Below, one piece after another: positions 8,658 through 16,211 of a DNA stretch of 64,000 bases. The DNA comes from Hydrogenophaga crassostreae (lineage in GTDB: Bacteria; Pseudomonadota; Gammaproteobacteria; Burkholderiales; Burkholderiaceae_C), in contig NZ_CP017476.1 in assembly GCF_001761385.1 (NCBI RefSeq), positions 4,143,501-4,207,500 of the forward strand. The letters run 5' to 3'. The notes under the pieces are model-generated. The model did not search any database. It was not told where the DNA came from and saw only the letters and a program-made list of their open reading frames with translations. The position numbers and the translations under genes are program-made. Positions within the stretch are counted from its first letter, which is position 1; every line of letters begins with the position of its first letter.

Positions 8658-9967
8658 GGCTCCTTGAACGCTTCCGCGCCCACTTTGAGTATGGGGCGCA
8701 GCAGAAACCAGGCAAAAGGCTGATACCCGATGATGATGTCCACATCGGCCTGCATGCCCGCCGTTACCGGCATGCGCGATTTGCCCAGCACCGCCCCTTC
8801 CGTTTGCACCACCATCTTGAAGTAGGTGCCTGTCTCCGGGTCCTGATCGGCATCGGCCGCGATGCGCAGCACATGGCCTTTGAGCGATCCGAAGCGAAGA
8901 AAGTCATAGGCACTGACTTTGATCTGCACCGGCTGATCGACCAGCACCAGACCACGATCCTTGGGATTCAGGCGAACCTCGAGTTCGATTTCGGCATCGC
9001 CCGGCACCACCTCCATCAGCGTTTCACCGGGCTTGACCACGTCGCCTTGCGCGTTCAGGCGCAACCCTTTGACCACCCCGTCAATGGGTGCCACGAGCAG
9101 GGTCCGGTTGCGCTGATCCTGGGCCCTGTTGAGCTCTTCCTCAACGGTCGCAATCTGCCGCTCGATGCCGAGCAGCTCTTCCGTTGCGCGCCGGCGAAAG
9201 CGCCCCTGCGCCTCGGCCACCTTGCCACGGGCTTCTGCGGCCGATGCCCTGGCCGCGACCAGCGCCATGCGCGAACCCGACAATTCGGACCGGTTGCCCT
9301 CCAGCTCCTTGAGCGTGCGCGTGGCTTCCAGCTCGGAGACCAGGCGCTCTCTGGCCAGGTTCCGCGTGATGGCGTATTCCCGGTCCAGCAAAGCGGCGCG
9401 GCTGGTGTGGCCTTCGATCTTGGCCTCAACTTCACCGGCCCGCCCGTTGTACATATCCACCTGCGCCCGCGCTGCCTGCAACTGGCCCTTGAGCTCCAGC
9501 ACTCGCGCTTCGTAGGTCAGCAACTCGGTGCGCGCCACCATGGGCGGCGTATCGGCGCCAAACATGCCGCTGGTCACATCCTTGCCGCTGGCTTCGGCTT
9601 CCAGCCGGGTCCGCGCAGCGCGCAAGGCCAACACCTTGGCGTTGATCTCTTCCAGGTTCGGTCCCTGTGCACCCAACGCCATGCGCAACAGCGCATCGCC
9701 CTTGTGTACCGCTTGCCCCTCCTGCACAAACAGCTCACTCACCATGCCGCCCTCCAGATGCTGGACCGACTTGACGCGGGCCGAAGGCACCACCGCCCCG
9801 GGAGCGGTCACCGACATTTCAACCGGAATGAACAGCGCAACCCCGACCAGGGCGAGGGCCACGAAAACGATCGCGGGCGCAGCTCCCTTGCGCCACCACG
9901 GGCGGGCCGACAGGTCGTTCTGCTTTTGGTGCAGGGCTTCAATCACCCCCATGTCCTTGCTTTTCAT
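8654..9967 (-). CDS. HlyD-family periplasmic adaptor (membrane fusion protein)
   Basis: 437 residues. A cytoplasmic N-terminus of ~30 residues is followed by one membrane segment (about residues 30-50), then a biotinyl-lipoyl-like half motif (V-Q-H-L-E-G-G-M-V near residue 70), a long helical hairpin (~110-290) and the second lipoyl half plus beta-barrel (~300-420, including the A-P-I-D-G-V-V-K-G motif and M-P-V-T-A-G-M-Q-A near the end). This is the layout of type I secretion adaptors that bridge the ABC transporter and TolC. It begins 3 bases after the ABC gene and overlaps the TolC-like gene by 4 bases. Confidence 0.92.
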   Translation of the reverse strand: MKSKDMGVIEALHQKQNDLSARPWWRKGAAPAIVFVALALVGVALFIPVEMSVTAPGAVVPSARVKSVQHLEGGMVSELFVQEGQAVHKGDALLRMALGAQGPNLEEINAKVLALRAARTRLEAEASGKDVTSGMFGADTPPMVARTELLTYEARVLELKGQLQAARAQVDMYNGRAGEVEAKIEGHTSRAALLDREYAITRNLARERLVSELEATRTLKELEGNRSELSGSRMALVAARASAAEARGKVAEAQGRFRRRATEELLGIERQIATVEEELNRAQDQRNRTLLVAPIDGVVKGLRLNAQGDVVKPGETLMEVVPGDAEIELEVRLNPKDRGLVLVDQPVQIKVSAYDFLRFGSLKGHVLRIAADADQDPETGTYFKMVVQTEGAVLGKSRMPVTAGMQADVDIIIGYQPFAWFLLRPILKVGAEAFKEP

Positions 9968-9970
9968 GGC

Positions 9971-11821
9971 TCAGCGCACGTCGCCACCGGCAGCGGCAAC
10001 AGACGCCAACCGGGGTTCAACCACCGTCAGGTGAGGCCCTTGTTTCACCCCATCGGGTGCTGGCGACGAAGACCCTGCGTTGGGGCGATTGAAATACACG
10101 CCCAAAGCCTGAACCGGCGTCATCTCCTGAATATCGCCCTCACCAGAAACCGCCAGCGCCACATCGGAGCTGGCCACCATCCCGGCCGAATGGGTCACCA
10201 CGATGACGGTGCGCAGTTTGGCGATCATCCGGAGCGATGCGATCAACTGCAACTCGCTGGCATGGTCCAGGTCGTTCGTCGGCTCGTCCAGTATCAACAC
10301 CACCGGATTGCGCAGCATCACCTGGGCCAGCGCGATCTTGCGCCGCACGCCCGCCGAGAGCGCCCGCCCGCCTTCGCGCATGACCGTGGCATACCCTTTG
10401 GGCAGCCGGGAAATGAAGGCGTGAGCGCCGGTGAGCTTGCAGGCCTTGACGATCTGTTCATCGGTCACATCCGAGGAGCCCCGGCGCAACTGGTCCGCAA
10501 TCGTGCCATCCAGGAAATACACATTCTGGGAGAGCGTTGAAATCCACGCCGCGGTTTCCATGCGCGAGAACTGCTGCAGATCGTACTCATCGATCATGAC
10601 CTGGCCTTCATCGGGCCGGTACAAGCCGGTGAGCAGCTTGAGCAAGGTGGACTTGCCCGCCCCGTTCTTGCCCACCACGGTATAGAACCGGGCCGCACCC
10701 AGCTTCAGGGACACCTTGTTGAACACCGGCTCCGATTGCTCATCAAAGCGGAAGCTGACCTCTTCCATCGACATCTCGCCTTTGGGTCGCGGCAACGAGA
10801 CGCCCGCGCCGCTGGTCTCGCTTGTCTGCGCCAACACCCGGTTGAGGCGTCGACCCGCCTCGATGGCCTGCGCCAGTTGGCGCCACGATCCCGCCAGGTT
10901 GGCGATCGGGGAAATGGCTTTGATGGCCAGCATGTTGGCGGCAATCAGTCCGCCAATGGACATCCACTGGTTGACAACCGCCAGCGCGCCGGTGGCCGTG
11001 ATCGCGATGGAGGAGGCGATGAGCAGGGAATGGCTCAGTTCCTTGCTCTTCTCCATCTGCCCGCCACGCGAATAGCTCTCGGCCAGCCAGCTCTCATAAC
11101 TGGCCTTCCACTGAGCGGTCACAGCCTCTTGCTGCGCCAGCGCCTTCACCGACTCCCGCGCGCGGCACATTTCCGCCGTGAACATGTCCAGGCTTCGCGC
11201 CTGCTGCAACTCGGCCACCTTGCCCTGCTTGACCTCATCGGCCCACCACCAGGCCATCGCAGCGAAAACGCACACCATGCCGAGCACCACCGGCAACACC
11301 GGCAAAGCCACCAGGCCCACAATGACCACGGCGAACACGGCCAGCGGCAAATCGAACAACGACTGAATCACCGGCCCGGTCATCAGGGCGCGCACGGTTC
11401 CGACGTCCCTGAACAACGCCACCCAGGACGCTGCGGGCCGCTCCTCCAGCGAGCGCAAAGGCTGGTTCATCATCTTGTCGAGCAAGGTCGATGAAATGCC
11501 CCAATCGATCACCGCCCCGGCGTCGCGCAGGCTGGACGAGCGCCGGCTGCGCAGAAACCACTCCAGAATGAGCGCCACCATCACCCCGGCCAGCAAGGCA
11601 ATCAGGGTGGAATAACCTTGGCGAAAAATCACCCGGTCAAACACTTCCAGCGTGAAAACAGACGGCAGCAGCGCCAACAAACCGATCGGGGTGGACAGCC
11701 ACGCCGCGCGCCCGATTTTCCCGCGGGCCTGCGAAAAACTGTCCAGCAAAAACACGCCCAGATGGTCTTGCCCGCGCAACGAGGCCGGTCGCATGCGCAA
11801 AGGCAGCAGCATTTCAATCAC
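9971..11821 (-). CDS. Type I secretion ABC transporter, permease-ATPase fusion
   Basis: 616 residues: an N-terminal ABC-type-1 membrane domain (~30-310) and a C-terminal nucleotide-binding domain (~345-580). There is no N-terminal C39 peptidase, so it should not process a double-glycine leader. Walker A reads V-G-K-N-G-A-G-K-S-T-L-L (near residue 383), Walker B reads V-V-L-I-L-D-E-P-T-N-D-L-D, and the H-loop His lies in V-V-T-H-S. The signature motif is degenerate: L-S-A-G-V-R-R-K instead of L-S-G-G-Q. The start codon overlaps the stop of the upstream 76-aa ORF by 4 bases. It should energise export through the HlyD/TolC proteins encoded downstream. Confidence 0.9.
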   Translation of the reverse strand: MIEMLLPLRMRPASLRGQDHLGVFLLDSFSQARGKIGRAAWLSTPIGLLALLPSVFTLEVFDRVIFRQGYSTLIALLAGVMVALILEWFLRSRRSSSLRDAGAVIDWGISSTLLDKMMNQPLRSLEERPAASWVALFRDVGTVRALMTGPVIQSLFDLPLAVFAVVIVGLVALPVLPVVLGMVCVFAAMAWWWADEVKQGKVAELQQARSLDMFTAEMCRARESVKALAQQEAVTAQWKASYESWLAESYSRGGQMEKSKELSHSLLIASSIAITATGALAVVNQWMSIGGLIAANMLAIKAISPIANLAGSWRQLAQAIEAGRRLNRVLAQTSETSGAGVSLPRPKGEMSMEEVSFRFDEQSEPVFNKVSLKLGAARFYTVVGKNGAGKSTLLKLLTGLYRPDEGQVMIDEYDLQQFSRMETAAWISTLSQNVYFLDGTIADQLRRGSSDVTDEQIVKACKLTGAHAFISRLPKGYATVMREGGRALSAGVRRKIALAQVMLRNPVVLILDEPTNDLDHASELQLIASLRMIAKLRTVIVVTHSAGMVASSDVALAVSGEGDIQEMTPVQALGVYFNRPNAGSSSPAPDGVKQGPHLTVVEPRLASVAAAGGDVR

Positions 11822-12048
11822 GGCTGCGCTCCCTTGTCTGCATCCGCCGAGCTGGCAGCCGTTTCCAGCCGCCGCATGGCTTCCTTCAAAACGACGAGCA
11901 GTTGGGCCGCTTTCTCAGCGGCCGAGGGATCGTTGCGAAGGACCGCATCCTGAGACACCACGTCGCGATCGATGCGGTTCATCAGACCGTCCAGCGAACT
12001 GGCGTCCAATCCGCTTCCGGCATTGTTTTGACTGCGATTAACCGGCAT
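11818..12048 (-). CDS. 76-aa protein between sigma factor and ABC exporter
   Basis: Small, mainly helical and charged protein with no membrane segment and no motif I recognise. I chose the ATG at 12048 because GGAG lies 7 bases upstream. This makes it overlap the sigma-factor gene by 11 bases upstream and the ABC gene by 4 bases downstream, so all three are translationally coupled. Being co-translated with a sigma factor makes a small anti-sigma or modulator role thinkable, but no zinc-binding His/Cys motif of the common anti-sigma class is present. A chaperone for the secreted protein is another option. Function unknown. Confidence 0.68.
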   Translation of the reverse strand: MPVNRSQNNAGSGLDASSLDGLMNRIDRDVVSQDAVLRNDPSAAEKAAQLLVVLKEAMRRLETAASSADADKGAQP

Positions 12049-12688
12049 CACTGGACTCCAAATTGACCGTTTCAAGTTCTGTTTTCATTTTGGCCAGGCC
12101 GCGGCGCAGCCAGGTTTTGACGGTCCCGAGGGGGACCTCCATTTCCGTCGCAATGTCGGCCAACGGCATTTCGGCGAAAAAGCGCAGCTTGATGACCTTG
12201 TTGACCGACGGGCTCAGACCGCTCATTGCCGCTTGAAAAGCCGGGCTTTGGGCCGTCATGCGCGCTTCCGTCTCGCTCTCCGAAGACGCATCGGGGATGT
12301 TGTTCAGCTCCTCATCCCCGGTCTCCTGACGCCGCTTGCGCCGCGCGAATTCGGTCAGAACCTGGTTGCGCGCCACCTGGTTGATCCAGGCCATGACATT
12401 GGGCGATCTGGTCGCGTCATAGGCGCTGGCGTAACGCCAGATGCGCAAAAACACATCCTGTGTGACGTCGCGGGCAGCGTGATCGTCCTTCATCAGATAG
12501 GCCACCTGCCTGAGCACTTTGGCATGGCAAAGCACGTACAGCTCCGCCATCGCCGGCTGCTCGCGGTTCTGGATGCGGGCCATCAAATGAGGCACGCTCT
12601 CCATCCCGCCCTCTGGCGCGGAAGGCGCCGCCACCTCAGGTGGCGCGCTGTCAATCGCTGTTTCGGTATTCAATGTCAAATCGGCCAA
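12038..12688 (-). CDS. Sigma-70 family (ECF-like) RNA polymerase sigma factor
   Basis: 216 residues from a TTG at 12688. An ATG at 12604 (residue 29) is a plausible alternative start because the first ~28 residues are low-complexity. It has region 2 (A-R-D-V-T-Q-D-V-F-L-R-I-W around residues 73-85 and the following W-I-N-Q-V-A-R-N stretch) and region 4 with a helix-turn-helix (L-A-D-I-A-T-E-M-E-V-P-L-G-T-V-K-T-W-L-R-R-G). Regions 1 and 3 are absent, as in ECF factors. It is the first gene of the secretion operon and is translationally coupled to the 76-aa ORF, so it probably controls this operon and perhaps distant cell-surface genes. The signal it senses is not visible. Confidence 0.88.
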   Translation of the reverse strand: MADLTLNTETAIDSAPPEVAAPSAPEGGMESVPHLMARIQNREQPAMAELYVLCHAKVLRQVAYLMKDDHAARDVTQDVFLRIWRYASAYDATRSPNVMAWINQVARNQVLTEFARRKRRQETGDEELNNIPDASSESETEARMTAQSPAFQAAMSGLSPSVNKVIKLRFFAEMPLADIATEMEVPLGTVKTWLRRGLAKMKTELETVNLESSDAG

Positions 12689-12787
12689 ATGGATGAATGA
12701 AGCGTTGCACAGTCAACGAAGCGTCATGGCGAGAAAAATCGTCCCTTTTATTGACAACAGACATCAACAGGCGCAGTACTACCGGCT

Positions 12788-13624
12788 TCAGCGCGCTGAT
12801 GCGCCCATCGCCCGTTGTCGCGCGTTGTGCGCTTGATTTCGTCCTTGTGCTTCAACCACCCACGAAGGGTTTCGGGATGGCACTTTTGTTTTCAAAGCCG
12901 CAACCTTCCGCAAGCGGGACGCATCGGACACAAAAGTGGCAATACCCAGAGGGCATATCGGGTTTTCGCTGGGGAAATTGAGCACAAACGCAGCATCCAC
13001 CAACCCCAACTCTTGCGCGTCCGCCACCAGGGTCGAAAAGAGACTGCGCGCCCCCACCGTGCTCAGCGACCCGGGCGCAACCGCCCCGGAGGGCAAGATC
13101 CGGCGCAAAACGTGCCCCTCGGCAATGCGCGCGGCCTCCATCCAGTCGCGAATGGCGCGCTGGGGGCCACAGGCGAGCAACGGAGGGAATGCCTGGACCT
13201 GTTCGCCAAAGCCCTCGAGCCAGGACCCGTGCCTCTTGCACAGCGCCTCCACCTCCCTCACCCCCCAGGTGGTGAGCATGGCCGGGCAATACCCCTGCCA
13301 CCAGATCATGGCAACGAGTGCCCTCAGGCGCAGGCACTCTGGACCGTGCTTGGGCGAGTCGGCAACGGTATCGAGTTGCATGACACGGTGCTCCAAAAGC
13401 CATGCCAGCGAGGCCATGTTCCTTGCCCAGGCCGTGCTTGCCCAGCCTGTGTGGCCGCGCTCAAGGCCGCAACCCAATGGCAGGCTCCCCATCTGTGACA
13501 CGCGCTGCACGCCGGCAAGCAAGGCCTCCAGCGAGTCCTCAGGGTGAGGAGTGGATGCAAGCGAAGCCGGAAGCCGGGAGCCGGTCAAACGGTCGGAACG
13601 GGGGCAGTCAAACGTGGAAACCAT
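12788..13624 (-). CDS. Hypothetical protein upstream of the sigma/secretion operon
   Basis: 278 residues from the ATG at 13624; a TTG eight codons upstream is possible. I recognise no family. The protein is soluble, rich in Trp, Leu, Ala and Arg, with a helical middle region (residues ~60-180) and no signal peptide or membrane segment. It lies on the same strand as the sigma-factor gene, 99 bases upstream, so it could be the first gene of a longer operon or a separate unit. Plus-strand frames over the same DNA look less protein-like. Moderate confidence that it is a gene; its function is unknown. Confidence 0.55.
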   Translation of the reverse strand: MVSTFDCPRSDRLTGSRLPASLASTPHPEDSLEALLAGVQRVSQMGSLPLGCGLERGHTGWASTAWARNMASLAWLLEHRVMQLDTVADSPKHGPECLRLRALVAMIWWQGYCPAMLTTWGVREVEALCKRHGSWLEGFGEQVQAFPPLLACGPQRAIRDWMEAARIAEGHVLRRILPSGAVAPGSLSTVGARSLFSTLVADAQELGLVDAAFVLNFPSENPICPLGIATFVSDASRLRKVAALKTKVPSRNPSWVVEAQGRNQAHNARQRAMGASAR

Positions 13625-13964
13625 GGTGTTGTGTGTGCACTGATGCAAGTGAATCTAGTGCCTATATGCGTCCTGAGCACTAAAGGTTTCAACGTTTCAA
13701 AAAGAAACGCACACTTTTTCCATTTTTGCTGGCCGCGACCTGCGCTCTCCTGCACTGCCAGGCACCAACACGGTGCGATCAGCGCCCTGTACCCACCCGC
13801 CACGCCCACCGGGAATGGCCCATGACACACATCGTTTGAATCCAAACGCTCGCTTCAGCGGTATCTGAGACAACCCCACCGGATCGCGACCAGGTCACGC
13901 TCTTGGAGGGCCATGGTTCCTGGCGCTTCTGCGCCCTGGCCGTCACACACACCCTGGATTCAAC
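13625..13964. other. Intergenic region between two divergent unknown genes
   Basis: About 340 bases with no convincing gene. It includes an AT-richer patch at 13680-13730 containing GTTTC/GAAAC arms (13686-13709), which could hold promoters. There is also a perfect inverted repeat CGTTTG-AATC-CAAACG at 13833-13848. I see no clear -35/-10 pair. Confidence 0.5.
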
Positions 13965-14726
13965 ATGCACCTCCATCTCGACCTCAATCTCGATTCCAGC
14001 ACCGACTTCGAAGACCTGGCCGCCAACAGCGGCCCCGCCCCGCTGGACAACCATCCCTCGCAGGGAGATCGTTCGATGGACGCCTGGCCCGGCTGGGTGC
14101 ACGGCACCGCACGCAACCTGACGCAGATCGTTCGAGATCTGCAATGTTCCGTTGTGGTGGCTGTTCACACGCTCGCTGGAGGACCGGCCGAAGACAATGG
14201 TTTCGCCATCATCGGCCTGGAAATGCTGGCCACGGAGCAGCGCACCCGGCTTCCCCGCCCATCGCACTTCCTTGAAGCCTCACAGCGCTTGCTCACCACA
14301 TTGAGCCGCCCGGCGGGCACAAAAGCAGAGATGGGCCTTCAACAACCGCAGTTGTGGGTGGCCCGCGTGTGCCGCTCAGATGCGGGCATGAACAGTGCCG
14401 AGGTCCGTTTGAACAGTTCATTGGTGGGCAGCCAGATGTCCAGTCGCACCCAGGAGGTTCTCTGGATGGCGCAACGCCACCAGTCGCATCGAAATTTCCG
14501 CGAGGCCCAGACCTGCTTTGACACCCTGCGCCGCAAGGGCGCCGACGACCGGCACGATCATGAGCTTCAGCTTGGCTTGTACCGACTGATCGAATCGCTC
14601 CAGACATCCGACAGGGAGGCCAGACCTTCGCCATGGGAAGTCCGCAGCCTGGCCAAGGTCTATGTCGAGCGCGAAGTGGGTCAGGCCAGGCTCATGCCCC
14701 TGCTGTTCACACCGATGTCAAGCTGA
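13965..14726 (+). CDS. Hypothetical protein
   Basis: 253 residues, no family recognised. The N-terminal ~30 residues are acidic and His/Leu/Asp-rich. The middle (about 50-90) has a hydrophobic beta-strand feel (C-S-V-V-V-A-V-H-T-L). The C-terminal half (~150-240) is helical and charged, reminiscent of a TPR-like hairpin but without a firm consensus. No signal peptide. The start codon has only a weak ribosome site. It diverges from the unknown gene at 12788-13624 and converges with the DUF3482 gene, 45 bases away. Its closeness to the sigma/secretion operon may be coincidental. Confidence 0.5.
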   Translation: MHLHLDLNLDSSTDFEDLAANSGPAPLDNHPSQGDRSMDAWPGWVHGTARNLTQIVRDLQCSVVVAVHTLAGGPAEDNGFAIIGLEMLATEQRTRLPRPSHFLEASQRLLTTLSRPAGTKAEMGLQQPQLWVARVCRSDAGMNSAEVRLNSSLVGSQMSSRTQEVLWMAQRHQSHRNFREAQTCFDTLRRKGADDRHDHELQLGLYRLIESLQTSDREARPSPWEVRSLAKVYVEREVGQARLMPLLFTPMSS

Positions 14727-14771
14727 CCAAACGCACTTCACCCGCACCGCCCGCCAACACGCCGCCGCCAC

Positions 14772-16211
14772 TCAGCGGGGCAGTTCGCGCACGCTCTCGA
14801 CGGGCGCTTGCAGCAGTTCGATCAACTGACCCGCCAGTTCCCGCCCCAGCACTTCGCGGCGCGTGCTGTGGTTGCGCCGGCTGCCTGCGTGATGCTCCCA
14901 TTCGGGGTGGGCCCGGGCCTGCGCCAGCGGATCGAGCAGTTGCAGCAAGGCTTTGCGGTATTCCCCGGACGGCGCCAGGCGCACTTCGATGGTGTCTTGG
15001 GCCGCATGGCCCCGGGCCTGCAATACCTGGCACAGATGCACCAGGCTGTCGGCCAATACGATCAGGACATCGTTGTCCAGCGTGAGCTCTTCGATGCCCA
15101 GAAAGGTGTTGCGAATTTTGCGCGGAGCCTGCCCCCACCCCTGGCCCAGTGCTCCACCGATGGCCGCGCCCAGCGCGGTGGCAGCGCCCAGCGACATGCC
15201 AGCCAGCGCCAGATCGAGGGTGAAACCCACGGCAGCACCGGCGGCAGCGCCTTTGCCCAGCAGGCGACCCACGCTGGCCAGGGTTTCGGGATTGAACAGG
15301 TCTGACTCCCAGCGGCCGCTGGTCCACTGCATCACGTCAAGCTGGGCATCGTTTTTCTCGAAGCCGTGCATTTGCAGCAAGTCGTCCACGCACTTGCGCA
15401 CGCCATCAACCAGCTCGCGCCGGAAGGTGCTCACGAAGCGCTCTTTCGCTTTGGCATCGCTCAGGGTCTGAGGCTCGATTTCGCGGCGCATGGCGGCTGC
15501 GGAAATCAGGGTGTCGGCCACGCGCTGGGCGCTGGCGGTGCGGCGCTCGTCGGCCTGGCGATCGAGATCATCGAGCACGGTCTGCAGCGTGCCTTTGTGC
15601 TGCCGCATCAAGACGCTCAGGTCTTCATAGAGCTGGCGCTCGGCGCCCACGAAAGGCGCCACGGCGTCGAACAACACCGCTGCGTGCAAACCATAGGCCG
15701 CCAGCACTTCGCGCCATTCGGGCTCGCGGCTTTGTTCGCTGCGCACGAAATTGAGCACCGGCATGATCGGCCGCGCGCAGGCGTTGAGCACCTCGATTTC
15801 GCTGCGGTATTTGGGCAACACCGGCTCGCGGCAATCGATCACGTAAATCGCCGCATCGGCATTGAGCATCTGGCGCAGAACTTTGGCCTCTTGCTCGAAC
15901 ACGCCTTTGGCCTCGGGCCCTTCGAGCAAGGCCGCCACACGCTGCGGCGGCGTGAGCTGCTCTGGCATTTGCTTGAGGTGGTACTGCAGGGCCACCGAGT
16001 CCTCCAGACCCGGCGTGTCAAAGTAGCGCACCACCGTGCGCCCGTCCACATCCAGGCCGATGGCTTCCACATGGCGGGTTGTACCGGGGCGGTCGGACAC
16101 TTCGCCAAAGTTCACCCGCCGCGTGAGCGTGCGCAGCAGCGAGGTCTTGCCGGCGTTGGTGTGGCCAACGACGGCAATGTTGATGGTGCCGTTCTTTTTG
16201 GCATCAACCAT
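14772..16211 (-). CDS. GTPase with C-terminal DUF3482 domain
   Basis: 479 residues from the ATG at 16211. The longer frame upstream (to 16373) lies inside the neighbouring gene and is not needed. An N-terminal Era/TrmE-like G domain carries Walker A G-H-T-N-A-G-K-T at residues 16-23, a switch region with D-R-P-G-T-T-R, and D-T-P-G in G3. The C-terminal part is DUF3482, with a Gly/Ala-rich hydrophobic stretch (~330-380) that may insert into a membrane. The start overlaps the end of the DUF2868 gene by 8 bases. The DUF2868/DUF3482 pair recurs in proteobacteria; its role is not established. Confidence 0.88.
   Translation of the reverse strand: MVDAKKNGTINIAVVGHTNAGKTSLLRTLTRRVNFGEVSDRPGTTRHVEAIGLDVDGRTVVRYFDTPGLEDSVALQYHLKQMPEQLTPPQRVAALLEGPEAKGVFEQEAKVLRQMLNADAAIYVIDCREPVLPKYRSEIEVLNACARPIMPVLNFVRSEQSREPEWREVLAAYGLHAAVLFDAVAPFVGAERQLYEDLSVLMRQHKGTLQTVLDDLDRQADERRTASAQRVADTLISAAAMRREIEPQTLSDAKAKERFVSTFRRELVDGVRKCVDDLLQMHGFEKNDAQLDVMQWTSGRWESDLFNPETLASVGRLLGKGAAAGAAVGFTLDLALAGMSLGAATALGAAIGGALGQGWGQAPRKIRNTFLGIEELTLDNDVLIVLADSLVHLCQVLQARGHAAQDTIEVRLAPSGEYRKALLQLLDPLAQARAHPEWEHHAGSRRNHSTRREVLGRELAGQLIELLQAPVESVRELPR

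Noticed and set aside
8516..10540. 674-residue plus-strand frame across the TolC and HlyD genes
   Set aside because: Overlaps well-supported minus-strand secretion genes and is His/Arg-rich, typical of antisense frames in high-GC DNA.
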